Origin: Cordylochernes scorpioides | Taxonomy: Eukaryota > Arthropoda > Arachnida > Pseudoscorpiones > Chernetidae | NCBI GenBank assembly: GCA_030710605.1 | Contig: CP092884.1 | Location: forward strand, 23,913,483 to 23,977,482 | Direction: 5' to 3' | Length of the DNA: 64,000 nucleotides | Shown here: one piece after another, positions 10,472 to 21,160 of the stretch | Layout of the letters: each line of letters opens with the position of its first letter | Numbering within the stretch: position 1 is the stretch's first letter | Position numbers and translations under genes: made by a program | The notes under the pieces: model-generated | Told to the model about the DNA's origin: nothing | The model's database searches: none | Seen by the model: only the letters and a program-made list of their open reading frames with translations

Positions 10472-13400
10472 CTATCTATTACTAAAAAACATTCTACAAA
10501 ATCTATTAAAATTTATATACATATATCTATTATTAAATATTTGATTTAGACAATTTATATTTATTTGATTTTTGACTCTCAAGTCCTCTACAAGTCGACA
10601 GTCCGTTAAAATATGTACAGGATTTTCTTCTTCTGCACCACATGAGCATTTAGGCGAATCCGTCTTTCTGACTTTGTACAAATATGATCTAAAGTTACCG
10701 TGTCCAGTAAAAAATTGGACACTGTAAAAATTTGGCTTGACATATTTGGGTATTTGGGAGTCAGTGAAGAAGGACTTGAAAGTGGTATTAGTCTTCTCAT
10801 AGTATTTCTGCATTTTTTCCCTTATATAATTAGAAATTATATTCCTACTTGAAGAATCAAATCGGTTGTAATTTATTTCGGTTTTCAACATGTTAGATTC
10901 AATATAATCAGTAAGTTTGGGGACTTGTGCAAGTATGTGTGTACAGTCCGATGATGTTGTACTGTAGGCCTGTATACAATGTTTTAATATTTTATATTGA
11001 AGAGAATTTAGTTTGTCCTTAGACTTTTTGTTTATGAATGGATACCATACTGAATAACCATAAGTAATTGTACTTCGATATAATGTCTTATACAATATCA
11101 GTCTTCGTCTAAAGTCTAGACCCCATGCTTTCTTTGTCAGGCCAAATAGGTATCCACTAGCTCTAGTTACCTTTATGATCATTTCATTAACGTGAGGCGT
11201 AAAGTCCAGTTTGCTTCTGACTCGGTGATTTTTAATAGTCACTCCTAGGATCTTAAGTTCTTCAACCGGTTTAATTAACTTGCTACATGAGACTATTATA
11301 TCGCTATTGCATTTATATAAATATAATATTTTTGTTTTTTCATCTGACAATTTTAATTTACGACTTTCACACCACTTATTGATTTTTCTTAATACATTAT
11401 CTATTGTCTTTCTTAGTTGTTCAGGAATTTTATTCCAACATATTAACGTAATATCATCTGCATATCCTATTGTTTCACAATTATCATCCAGACTATTATT
11501 CAGTATCTCATTAATAAGAATATTCCATAATGTGGGAGACAGTGGTCCTCCCTGTGGACATCCTTTACTTAGTTTCTTATTAATTTCAGTTGAGGAAAAT
11601 CTAAATCTTATTCTTCTATTATCAAAGTATGATTGTAGAAGTTTTATCATTGAAGCCTGCACACCATCTTCATCTAGTCTTTTCATCAAGGCCGGCCACC
11701 ATGCATTATCAAACGCTGCACTAATATCCACTGCAATTATTGCTGCATATTCACTTGTTTTATGTTCTAACGCAATTTTTATTATTTCAGTTAGTGCAGT
11801 AATAGTAGATTTCGATCTTCTAAAGCCATGTTGTCGATCACTTAGTAAATTAAAATCTTCATAATATTTTATTAATCTATTATTAATTATTTTTTCAAAT
11901 ATTTTAGAAATGTTGGAATTAAGACATAAAGGTCTATAATTTTTATAGTTATTAAAATCTGTTTTTCCAGGTTTCGGAATAATTATTGCCTCTGCTCTTT
12001 TCCATTCAGCAGGATAGTATTGTAGGTCTAAACATTTTTGAAATAGTTTCACCAATATAGGAGCTATAAATTGTTTAGTGTGCCTTATCATGTTGTTAGA
12101 GATGTTGTCTATTCCGGGAGATTTCTTTGGATTTAATTTGTCAATTAAGTCGTTAACTTCAGTAATCATAACCATCGGTTTTTCTTTATTGAGTAGTTTT
12201 AAATTATAATTTCTTATACTTTTATGGATGTTTGTATCTTCTTCACATTTATCATCTGGAAATAAGTTATTCAATAATTCCTCGCCCTTCTGCAAACATT
12301 CCATATCAGTATTACCCTCCAAAATTTGCATATTTCTCTTCCGATTAGATCCACTTTTGATGTTTTTATACACCTTATATAAGTTTCCATAAGGGTTGTT
12401 CGATTTGTTTTCCTCCAGAAAAATTCTCCAGGATGCTTTCCTAGCTTTTTCTATTTCCCGTAAATACTTATTTCGTATGCTTTTATAGTATTGTTTAATA
12501 TGATTAGGGCAATTTTTGTTTCTATAGTAACAGTTCCTAAGATAATGACAGTGATCCTTTAGAAGCTGTAAATTCGTATTCCACCACTTATTACTAATAT
12601 TATTTTTTGTTGTCATATTATTATTTACTTTGAGTGAATTATGTGCTGCCTCAATCAGTATGTTCGTAAGTTCTTTTACCGTTTGATCAATCATTTCTGG
12701 TGTATCCACTATGTCTAGTAAGTTTTCAATTTTTTCTCGTTCAGTACTGTTAATTCTCTGGCTAAAACTTAACCAGTTCGCATTTTTCTCATTAAATTTC
12801 CAAGTGGAATAATATTTTTCTGAACTAAATTGTTCGTTTGTATATATTTCAAAAGATATAGCTACATGATCTGAAATTTGCGATATTTGCTGTGTCTTCC
12901 AATTTCTGATCGCCGCAATTGCCTGTTTATTTGTTAGTGTGAGATCAATCACACTTGCATCACGACACGTGAAAGTTTTATTATTATGGATAATTAAGTT
13001 TATTTCATCTATGATAGGGATCAGTCTATGTCCATTATAATTTTTCCTGATATCATACCATAACGGAGCTCTGGCATTGAAATCGCCGCAAATTATCACC
13101 GGTATATGTAAATTTGTATTAATTAACTTCTTCATAAATTCCTCGTGCTCACTTTTCATTGAATTCGGATGTATATAAATGTTGGAAAGATATATTTTCT
13201 TACTTTTTGTTTGTATGGTTATAGTTGTAGCGAATGAGTTAGTGAATTCTGTACTTAATTGAATTTTTAAGGTGCTATTTCTTACAATTATTGCCGTATT
13301 TATATTGGGACTGTTCATCAATTGATATTTTGTACAAGGTCCTGGAAATATCACCTCCTCTTTGATTATATAAGGTTCTTGTATCATTACTATATCTGCA

Positions 13401-13507
13401 TTTCTAATTTCATCAGATGCACAAAGCTCATTTATGCAATTTTTGCTTTTTCTAGTATTTTGTTGAATAATTTTGATTTTGTCAATATATAGTTTTCGGC
13501 CCATCAT
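10472..13507 (-). CDS. LINE ORF2: endonuclease plus reverse transcriptase
   Basis: An unbroken 1011-residue protein. Residues 1-225 form an apurinic-type endonuclease (IQEP near 42, GDFNA 141-145, SDHVAI 212-217), which nicks the target. Residues about 440-730 form the reverse transcriptase: AVDISAAFD 592-600, KGCPQGGPLSP 648-658 and the catalytic GYADD 681-685. The C-terminus has a cysteine/histidine motif (CSCGAEEENPVHILTDC) typical of R1/Jockey-group LINEs, and no RNase H domain. The start MMGRKLYIDK lies 12 bp after the ORF1 stop, a usual spacing for coupled translation. All catalytic motifs are present, so it could be active if expressed, but the element has lost its 5' end and promoter. 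The exact clade cannot be settled without a tree. Confidence 0.95.
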   Translation of the reverse strand: MMGRKLYIDKIKIIQQNTRKSKNCINELCASDEIRNADIVMIQEPYIIKEEVIFPGPCTKYQLMNSPNINTAIIVRNSTLKIQLSTEFTNSFATTITIQTKSKKIYLSNIYIHPNSMKSEHEEFMKKLINTNLHIPVIICGDFNARAPLWYDIRKNYNGHRLIPIIDEINLIIHNNKTFTCRDASVIDLTLTNKQAIAAIRNWKTQQISQISDHVAISFEIYTNEQFSSEKYYSTWKFNEKNANWLSFSQRINSTEREKIENLLDIVDTPEMIDQTVKELTNILIEAAHNSLKVNNNMTTKNNISNKWWNTNLQLLKDHCHYLRNCYYRNKNCPNHIKQYYKSIRNKYLREIEKARKASWRIFLEENKSNNPYGNLYKVYKNIKSGSNRKRNMQILEGNTDMECLQKGEELLNNLFPDDKCEEDTNIHKSIRNYNLKLLNKEKPMVMITEVNDLIDKLNPKKSPGIDNISNNMIRHTKQFIAPILVKLFQKCLDLQYYPAEWKRAEAIIIPKPGKTDFNNYKNYRPLCLNSNISKIFEKIINNRLIKYYEDFNLLSDRQHGFRRSKSTITALTEIIKIALEHKTSEYAAIIAVDISAAFDNAWWPALMKRLDEDGVQASMIKLLQSYFDNRRIRFRFSSTEINKKLSKGCPQGGPLSPTLWNILINEILNNSLDDNCETIGYADDITLICWNKIPEQLRKTIDNVLRKINKWCESRKLKLSDEKTKILYLYKCNSDIIVSCSKLIKPVEELKILGVTIKNHRVRSKLDFTPHVNEMIIKVTRASGYLFGLTKKAWGLDFRRRLILYKTLYRSTITYGYSVWYPFINKKSKDKLNSLQYKILKHCIQAYSTTSSDCTHILAQVPKLTDYIESNMLKTEINYNRFDSSSRNIISNYIREKMQKYYEKTNTTFKSFFTDSQIPKYVKPNFYSVQFFTGHGNFRSYLYKVRKTDSPKCSCGAEEENPVHILTDCRLVEDLRVKNQININCLNQIFNNRYMYINFNRFCRMFFSNR

Positions 13508-13519
13508 TCTGGAAGTTTA

Positions 13520-14070
13520 TTAGTGGCCCGCATCTTCTATATGTGTAGAATAGTCTGTTCTTTGTATTATAATTTGCATCTCTTTTTTATAGATTGGGCA
13601 GTCTTGACTATTCGGTTTATGCTCCAAATCTCTATTTCTAAAATGTGGATGTTTGACGCAGTTGCAGCATTTAATTGTAGTCGAGCATTCGTGTTCTCCC
13701 TCTTTTTCACATTTAATACATTTTTTGGGATTGGGACAGTTATTCCTCTTATGATTAGGATTAAATAAAAAGCAGTTCTGACATTGATTCACTAATATTT
13801 TATCTTTAATATCGCTTCGTTGAATATCCGTGTAAATTTTTCCATTTCTCTTCATAATTTGGTAGACTCTAGGTGAAACCCTCAGTACTACATCTTGCTC
13901 TGCTCTATTGGTTTTCATTGGAAATAGCACTTTGATCTCTTCACTGAGTTGAGAAAGTTCAGGGTTCATCTCACATAACGTTGTCGATAAATTAGCTAAG
14001 TTTGTCATCTTGTTGACTGATTTTATGATTATGTTTGGATCTCTTAGTTTTGGCTTGTATATTTTACTGC
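13520..14070 (-). pseudogene. LINE ORF1 C-terminal part (zinc-knuckle RNA-binding protein)
   Basis: The first ATG gives 162 residues (13520-14008), but the frame stays open upstream to the 5' junction near 14070 and matches the older copy there (KIYKPKLRDPN against KIYKPKMRDPT). The annotated ATG is therefore internal and the protein is a truncated ORF1. It has three cysteine/histidine knuckle segments: CQNCFLFNPNHKRNNC, CIKCEKEGEHEC, and CCNCVKHPHF ending in C. ORF1 proteins of this group coat the element RNA and assist target-primed reverse transcription. The missing N-terminal half is seen in the copy at 19485-19883. Confidence 0.85.
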
Positions 14071-14072
14071 AC

Positions 14073-14084
14073 TTAGACCTTGTT
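14073..14084. repeat. Target-site duplication, right copy
   Basis: Exact partner of 10197-10208. Confidence 0.9.
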
Positions 14085-14339
14085 GTTTTGTGACTTCCAT
14101 CTATCTCGAATTTAGACGTTTTTGACTTCTATCTCTTTAGCTCAACTCTTAATCTATTACAGAGTTTTATTTATTTATCCTCAGTTTGTACAAATTACAA
14201 TACATATGATGATGTAATGACACATGTCAATCATGCGTATAATCATTTACAGATGTGTTTCTATTATACAACATGAAAATATTGTTATAAGTTATATTCA
14301 ATATGGGGTTGTTGGTTTAAATTACCATATATATATATA

Positions 14340-15077
14340 TGATATTTTAAATCAACAACCCTATATTGTATAATACTTATAACAAGATTGTCATGTTGTA
14401 TATAGAAACACATCTATAAATAATTATACGCATGATTGACATGTGTCATTGCATCACCATATGTAATGTACTTTGTACAAACCGAAGATAAATAAATAAA
14501 ACTATGTAGTAGATTAAGAGCTGAGCTAAAGCAAGATCGAGATAGAAATCCAACAACTCTAAAGAGGAATTTAGCAGGTCGTTCCATCAAGGCAAAGGGT
14601 GTAGAATACCGCAGACGCCCCACGCCCTTTGCACCCGCTCAAAGTCCATTCTCCCCCCTCGGCAGAGATATATAAGGCCTCTGCCCTAGCCGAAAAAATA
14701 TAGTCACTTCACCATCAGCGTGAGCCCTCGTCGGTTGTACCCAGGTCCACCTCATCGACCATGTATAACAGTAAGAACTCTTCTATCTCCATCTTGCTCT
14801 TAGCTCGACTTTTATCTGTTCACGGAACTTTCCTACTATTACTGTGTCTCTTCGTTTTTGTGTGTGGACATTCCCAAGCTTTCCACTCTGCCTCGTTCAC
14901 GACTGCCTGTACTCTGTGAGAACTGTTAAAGATCCTCCAAGGTGCAGAGAGGAACTGGAAAACTCTCCACGCCCTGACTGTCCCTCTTGGTTAGTACAGG
15001 TTTGACCCTCGGTTATCACAGCTATAGCGAGAGTCGACAGGATACCTCATCACAGATAAGTCGACAGGATACCTCAT

Positions 15078-15078
<1 letters not shown>
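14340..15078 (+). mobile_element. LTR with leader repeats, inverted relative to its neighbour
   Basis: Plus-strand copy of the same LTR family: starts TGATATTTTAAATC at 14340 and ends ATCACA at about 15020. It is followed by two leader units containing AGTCGACAGGAT (near 15033 and 15060). A TATATAAGG box lies at 14669-14677. It diverges from the other copies around the promoter (14570-14690), so it is a subfamily variant. A short frame from 14761 (MYNSKNSSISILLLARLLSV) reads like a signal peptide, but it is inside the LTR and ends after about 55 codons; I give it no function. Confidence 0.7.

Positions 15079-15160
<82 letters not shown>
15079..15160. repeat. (CA)n/(TA)n microsatellite
   Basis: CACACACA runs into a long TA run and a T tract. 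Confidence 0.95.
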
Positions 15161-15162
<2 letters not shown>

Positions 15163-15455
15163 TTACCAGTTGCAAACAAGACACGCTATATCCGATCTGG
15201 ATAATTGCGCATGAAACTATTTACAATAATTCATATTGTAGTAGAGTAGGTAACAGAATTATCAAATAGAAAATAAACAATTAAGAAAAAGAGCATTGAA
15301 TAAACATATACATTAAACAAATAAGCAACAACATAATCAGATAGAAGAAATCGCAAGGTAGTAGTTATTTACAGTATGTTAAGCAATGATGGAAGTTGAT
15401 TTAATGAAATTATCTGTAATAATTAGTATCGTGGAGAGAGAAAGTTGATCAAGTT

Positions 15456-15525
15456 GAGCTATTCACAATGATTTTTATTCTAAATTAACTTATTAATTAT
15501 TTACATTGATGTAAATCAAGTCGCA
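15456..15525. repeat. 70-bp target-site duplication, left copy
   Basis: Matches 19947-20016 with 5 differences in 70 bases. Starts GAGCTATT and ends CAAGTCGCA. Confidence 0.8.
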
Positions 15526-15849
15526 TTTTATTTATTTATTTTATTTATTTATTACAAAACACACGTGGATATTTGCGTGTAAATGTTTAATCCATTTTAT
15601 GTACATAGTTTTAAGTATATATACAAATTATTTATATTTTTAGGAAAAGAGTGGAAGTTATTTAAATTAACATTTTAAAGCAAATATTTACAAGAAATAA
15701 AGATCATTTACACACATATCATAAAATGTCTAATATATCTTAAGAATTACAACCACTAAACAAGTGGCACAAATATAGAACATTCCAAAACAATAACATC
15801 AATAAAAAATACTATACTAATTAAGACTAGAAATTTCAATTCTTAATGT

Positions 15850-18800
15850 AATTCAGGTCCACGGCATTTGAGATAGTGTCTACAGAATATGTTAAAATTT
15901 CTATATTCTTCTTTACTGGAAACCATTTGGCTTAAACTAGAACTGTTCATTTGACATTGTACTCTCAAATCTGCAACAAGTGGCCACCGGATTTAAATAT
16001 GCTCAGGGTTGTGATCTTCTTTGTCGCATAAGCAGATTGAAGAATCAATTCTGTCAATTTTGTATAAGTATGTGTTGAAGTCGCCATGTCCCGTAAAGAA
16101 TTGTATATTATAAAATTTTGTTAGTATAAATTTGGGTAATCTTGAGTTTTAATAAAATTCTCTAAAATTATCATTAGAATCTTCATAGTATTTTTGAAAC
16201 TTTTCATTTATAAAGTTGGATATTATCATTCTTTTTGCTGGATCATTTCTATTATAATCTATTTCAACTTTAAGTATATTTGACATAATGAAATCCGTAA
16301 TTTTAGGTATTCTTGCGAGAACATATGTACAATTCGAAGATGTTGTATTATAAGCGTGTATACAGTGTTTAAGAATTTTATACTGTAGTGAATTCATTTT
16401 GTTTTCAGATCTCGTGTTTATATATGGGTACCAGATTGTTGAACCATAAGTTATCGTGCTTCTAAATAAGGTCTTATATAATGTTATTGATCGCCTACTA
16501 CTTTGTTAAACCAAGAAGATATCCAATAGCTCTAGTTGTTTTTGCAATAACACTGTCGATGAGAGGCATAAAGTCTAATTTGTTATTGTTTCGATGATTT
16601 TTGAAAGTCAATCCTAATATTTTTAGGTATTCAAATGGTTTGACAAGATTATCATGCAAGTTAATTGCATCGTTTTTGCAATTAAATAAATGTAAAATCT
16701 TTGTTTTCTGTCTTGATATTTTAAGTTTGTTGTTTTCGCACCACATATTTATTTTTCTTATTGAATTTTCAATTCTTATCTTAAGATTTGTTACATCTGT
16801 ATTCCTACATATTACCGTTAGATCATCTGCATATCCAATAAATTCACTATTAGGTTCCTGAAAGTTGGTTAATAGATCATTAATTATGATTTTCCAAATT
16901 GTCGGAGATAAGGGTCCTCCTTGCGGACATCCTTTACTTAGTTTTTTGGTGAAATCATTCGAAGAGTACCTAAATCTTATCTTCCGGTTAGTGAAGTAGG
17001 ATTTCAAGAGTTTTATTATTGATGCTGGTATATTATCCTCATCGAGTCTTTTTTATCACCATTGGCCACCAGGTATTGTCAAAAGCTCCACTAATATCTA
17101 TTGCAATTATAGCCGTATACTCCTTGGCTTTGTGTTCTAATGCAGTGTGAATTATTTCAGTTGATGCAGTTATAGTTGATCGAGATTTTGTAAAACCATG
17201 TTGACGATTACTGAATAATTTCATTTCCTCGTAGAATTTGATGTTTTGTTCTTTATTATTCTTTCAAATATTTTCGAAAGATTTGAATTTAGACATAAAG
17301 GTCGATAGCTGCTACAATCTTTGTAATCGGATTTACCCGGCTTTGGAATAATCAACGCTTCTGCTTTTTTCCATTCATCAGGAAGGTAACTTATATCCAG
17401 ACACTTCTGATAAATTTTAGTTAATAGTGGTACCACGAATTGTTTCGCATGTATTATCATATTATTAGAAATGTTATCTATTCCTGGAGATTTCTTCGGA
17501 TTCAATTTTTGAATAATAGCGTTTACTTCATTGATTGTGATTATTAGTTCTGTTGTATTCGAAAGACTTAATGCATATTTCCTTATATTTGTATGTGTAT
17601 TCTTATCTTCATCTGGGTTGTCATCAGGAAATAGAGCCGCTATTAATTCCTCAGTTGTCTGTTGTTGTTCTTGATATGTGTTTGTTTCTAATATTTGTAG
17701 TTGTTTATTCGAGTTACCTTTTAATATTTTGTATATTTTGTATAAATTCCCATAAGGATTGATAGAATTATTTTCTTCTAGAAAGGTCCTCCACGCTATT
17801 CTTTTGGGCTTTTTAATCTCTCGTAAATATTTATTTATTGTTCTTTTAAATAACTCTATTAAAGATTCTGAAGGATTTCGAGTTCGGTAATAAATATTTC
17901 TTATATAGTGAAAGTAGGTTTTTAGAATCTCCAGTTTTGTATTCCACCAGTTAGCTGCACCACAATTTGGAGTTACATTATATTTTAGTTTCAGTGTGGA
18001 ATAGGCAGATTCAATTATAATCTCCGAAAGTTATTTTATTATTTGACCAACCTTTTCTGGTATGGATATATTAACCGATACGCTTTCAATCTTTTTCTTG
18101 TCAGCGTCATTCACATTCTGTGTGAATCTTGGCCATCTGTTTTTTTCTCATTAAATTTCCAAGTTGATATATAGGGTTATGGTTGAAAATTGTTCAGTCA
18201 TACATACATCAAATAGTATCGCAACGTGATCAGATATTTGGGAGATTTGTTGTGTACACCATTTCATTATAGTTGTAAAAGCTTTTTTATTTGTCAATGT
18301 CAAATCAATTGAACTGGCATTCCTGCATGTTGGTGTTTTATCATTGTGTATAATTAGATCAGTAACATCGATAATGGGAAATAATCTATGGCCGTTATAA
18401 TTTGTCTTTAAATCATACCATAACGGAGATCTCGCATTGAAGTCTCCACAAAGAAATCAGAGGTGTATTCCTGAAATTAGTAATTAATTCTTTTAAAATT
18501 GATTGGTGGTCTTTGTTCATAGAGTTGGGGTGTATATATCTGTTAGAAATTATTAATTTTTGTTTTGTATAAACTATATTAGTTGTTGCGAAAAAAATTG
18601 TGAATTGAGTAATTAATTTCGTTTGAAGACTACTATTATTAATGATAATAGCTGTATTTACACTTTGAGTGTTTTCTATTTGATATTTATTAGCTGACCA
18701 TGGAATAATTACTTCTCCATCAATTGTATAGGGTTCTTGTACAAAATTATATCTGCTGTTTTAATTTCATTGGAAGAATTAAGTTCGTTTATACATATAA

Positions 18801-18855
18801 TACTTTTCCGCACATTTTGTTGTACTATTTTAATCTTATCAATTTGCATATTATA
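15850..18855 (-). pseudogene. LINE 2 ORF2 remains
   Basis: The sequence is collinear with the 1011-residue ORF2 of LINE 1 but broken by stops and frameshifts. Recognisable parts on the minus strand are: an endonuclease region around 18140-18840; a reverse transcriptase N-terminal part at 17221-17505 (MNPKKSPGIDNISNNMI, YRPLCLNSNLSKIFERI); IIAIDISGAFDNTWWP at 17039-17224; KGCPQGGPLSPTIWKI and the catalytic YADDLTVIC at 16498-17007; and a C-terminal part at 16149-16397. Frame changes occur near 17040, 17220 and 16500. The motifs are preserved but no full-length product is possible. Confidence 0.88.
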
Positions 18856-18899
18856 AATTAAATTAAAACATCGGGAATAATGATTTTAGGCTAATTAAT

Positions 18900-19883
18900 T
18901 GTTTTGACTTTCTATGTCCGGACTTTTGTAATCAGTTCGTTGTATTATTAAATCAATTTGCTTACTGTATATAGGACATTCTTTTTAATTAGGTTTATGT
19001 TCTAAATTTCTATTTTTGAAATAAGGATGTTTTGAATAATTGCAGCAATTCATATTATTTGAGCATTGGTGTTGGCCCTCCAGACGGCATTTGGTGCATT
19101 TTTTTGTATTTGGGCAATTGTTTTTGAGATGGTTAGGGTTGAAGTCAAAGCAATTCTGGCATTGGTTTACCAGTACTTTATCCCGCACTTCACAGCGTTG
19201 AATGTCCGTATATATTTTGTTATTTCTATTGATAATTTGGTACACTCGCGGAGAAACTCTCAACACGATGTCATGTTCTTGTCTATTGGATTTAATAGGA
19301 AAAAGTACTTTAATTTCGCTTTCTCAGTCATTCAGTTTTGAATTCATCTCGCATATAATAGTTGGCAAGTTTAAGATGTCAGTAATTTTATTGACCGAAT
19401 TGATAACTACAGTTGGGTCTCGCATTTTAGGTTTGTATATTTTACTCGAAGAATTGATTTCATCCGATTTCTTAAAGCTCTCAATCAACTGATCAATGAT
19501 TTTTCATCAGGTAATTTTATGATTGTGCCTTTCTTTGTATTGATAATTTTGGTAATTTTTGCTTTATTACCTTCCTGGCGTAGCTGTTTTACATAATCAC
19601 TTACTTTTTGGTGAATGGAATATATATTTTGCATATCATTAGCTGTAATTATTAAAGTTTGTTCTTTGGTTGCATGTCCTTCCTTCTGAATAGATTTATC
19701 TATTCTGCTTTTGACTATTTCTGCATATGTATCTTTATCCTTATTAGATTTAGCTATTTTCGTCAAGTCTCCCTTGATATAATTAAATTTAGTCTCTAAG
19801 CATTTTTGTATTTTGTTTACATTCTGGTCTAATTTTATAATTTCAGATACACTATCCTTTAGCTGCTTCATTGTTCCTTTCAA
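18900..19883 (-). pseudogene. LINE 2 ORF1 remains
   Basis: Two frames together cover a nearly full ORF1. 19485-19883 (132 residues) is the N-terminal half: a lysine- and glutamine-rich region likely to form a coiled coil (MKGTMKQLKDSVSEIIKLDQ), followed by an RNA-binding-like segment ending KKGTIIKLPDEKSLIS. 18985-19266 (93 residues) holds the zinc knuckles CQNCFDFNPNHLKNNC and CTKCRLEGQHQC. A frameshift lies near 19480. The knuckles match those of LINE 1. This copy shows that ORF1 in this family is at least about 320 residues long. Confidence 0.8.
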
Positions 19884-19946
19884 GTATCCTATGTCATCTT
19901 AGATTTTTCTTATTGTTTTCATATTTATCTGAAAATATCTGTAAAT

Positions 19947-20016
19947 GAGCTATTTACAATGAGTTATATTCTAAAGTAACTTATTAATTATTTACATTGA
20001 TGTAAATCAAGTCACA
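19947..20016. repeat. 70-bp target-site duplication, right copy
   Basis: Partner of 15456-15525. Confidence 0.8.
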
Positions 20017-20399
20017 TAGTAGTATAGTTCCTCAAGCTGGATGAATCTCTCTATTTATTATAAAAAGTCTGCAGAACCTATTAAATTTCGTATATCTTTC
20101 CCTATTATGAACTATTTGACCCAGGTAGGTTCTTTCCATCTTGCTCTGCTGTCTTAGGTAAATATAGAGATAATCCATTATAATCAATTGATATATAAAC
20201 AAATATTGAACAATATTGTTGACATATTGTTTGTTTTTATTTGACTATATTGTCCTGTTTTTCTAGGCTACAGAATCGAAAATAATTTAAAAGTAACAGA
20301 TCCAAGTATTTTATTTCCAGTAAAGAAATGTATATTAAATTCAATACCTTTATTAGATATAGGATAAATTATATAGCAACAAATATCTTTTTGAAAACT

Positions 20400-20640
20400 T
20401 ATAATTTATAATATGCTTCTTGTACATATTTCCAGGCACTTCTTTCTTTTGTACACAGTTCTTTTTTCTCGTTTTTCACCTCTCTTTCTCATTGTTAACA
20501 TCATATGACTATTCTATAAACTGCCTAAAATTTTTGTATATATATATGTATAGACAAATGTAAAGGCATACATGTATGACAGCGCAAGTGTCCCTAGGGG
20601 GACATAGCGCTTTAAATTGAAATAAAATAAAAAAATGTGA
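20400..20640 (+). mobile_element. LINE 3' tail with terminal hairpin
   Basis: Shares its sequence with 36330-36570 (plus) and 61015-61260 (minus). It ends in a hairpin (AGCGC, GTGTCCC, then GGGGACA and GCGCT), then TTTAAATTGAAATAAAATAAA. Ending in a hairpin plus a TTGAAATAAA tail resembles the LINE fragment at 31290-31665. No coding part is present. Confidence 0.6.
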
Positions 20641-20649
20641 AATATATAA

Positions 20650-21160
20650 ATATTAATACAAAGCAATAACGCGCCATCTATATATAACAAATAAAAACAT
20701 TATAAGATATTATCTTTCAAAAATAAATCAAACTTCTACTGTCCTTACTGCGATGAAAAAATATTGGGTGGGCTTGGTTCTTCAGTGGTGAACCCTACCA
20801 GCGGTTTCGCCAATTTAATCTAACAGACCGCTTCTTTAGAGCTCTAATACTGTATTGGATCATTCTGCTTATATACTCTACACTGGAGGGTAGAATCTTA
20901 GAAATGGTATTTAAGCAAATTATGGACATAGGCTTTTAGGACCGTAGAATTACATTTACATGTTTACATCGAGCAATGCTCTTCCGCAAACAATAAGGAC
21001 AAGTTAGGCACAAATTAATAGTGAGCAATAACGCGCCATCTATATATGACAAATGAAAAACGTTATAAGACGCGATTGTTTCTTCTAAAAATCGATCAAG
21101 CCTCTGCTGTCCTTACTGCGAAGAAAAAATATTTGGAGGGTTTGGCTCATCATTCTTATA
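20650..21160 (-). repeat. Structured repeat, tandem pair, period 363 bp
   Basis: Minus-strand relatives of 8513-9095. The GCGCCATCTATATAT block occurs at 20671 and again at 21034. The first unit has CGAAACCGCTGG followed by CTGAAGAACCAAG; the stem flanks have changed from CTGG and CCAG to TTGG and CCAA, so pairing is kept. The second unit is cut short near 21160. Confidence 0.7.

Larger units (their letters stand above)
10209..14072 (-). mobile_element. LINE 1, R1/Jockey-type, 5'-truncated
   Basis: A non-LTR retrotransposon of 3.86 kb between exact 12-bp duplications, with an A-rich AATAAA-repeat tail at its left (3') end. It holds the end of ORF1 and a complete ORF2, both on the minus strand. 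Compared with the older copy at 15526-19946 it lacks most of ORF1, so it is 5'-truncated, the normal outcome of incomplete target-primed reverse transcription. Since ORF2 is unbroken, the insertion is young. Confidence 0.93.
9826..14327 (-). mobile_element. LTR split by a LINE insertion
   Basis: On the minus strand the LTR runs from TGGTAATTTAAACC at 14327 to the CA at 9826, but 10209-14072 is an inserted LINE. Without it the LTR is about 640 bp and collinear with 3884-4449. It has the TATA and initiator pair at 10116-10133. Its mirror copy starts 13 bp away at 14340. Confidence 0.75.
15526..19946 (-). mobile_element. LINE 2, decayed copy of the LINE 1 family
   Basis: A 4.4 kb LINE with an A-rich tail (TTTATTTATT on the plus strand) at its left end and both ORFs present but broken. 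It extends further 5' than LINE 1 and so shows what an ORF1 start looks like. It sits in the 3' UTR of LINE 3 between 70-bp duplications. Confidence 0.88.
15165..20160 (-). mobile_element. LINE 3, 3' end interrupted by LINE 2
   Basis: Two parts of one older LINE of the same family. 15165-15525 is its 3' UTR, recognisable from GATATCCG and GGATATTTGC-like blocks shared with LINE 1. 20017-20160 is the end of its ORF2 (FNRFCRLFIINRE in one frame, compared with FNRFCRMFFSNR in LINE 1). LINE 2 (15526-19946) is inserted between them in the same orientation. Confidence 0.75.

Noticed and set aside
11280..11864. Plus-strand open frame of 194 codons
   Set aside because: Antisense to the LINE 1 reverse transcriptase; no domain of its own.
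14987..15214. Open frames across the microsatellite (repeated Tyr-Ile)
   Set aside because: They are translations of a TA run in both strands, not genes.
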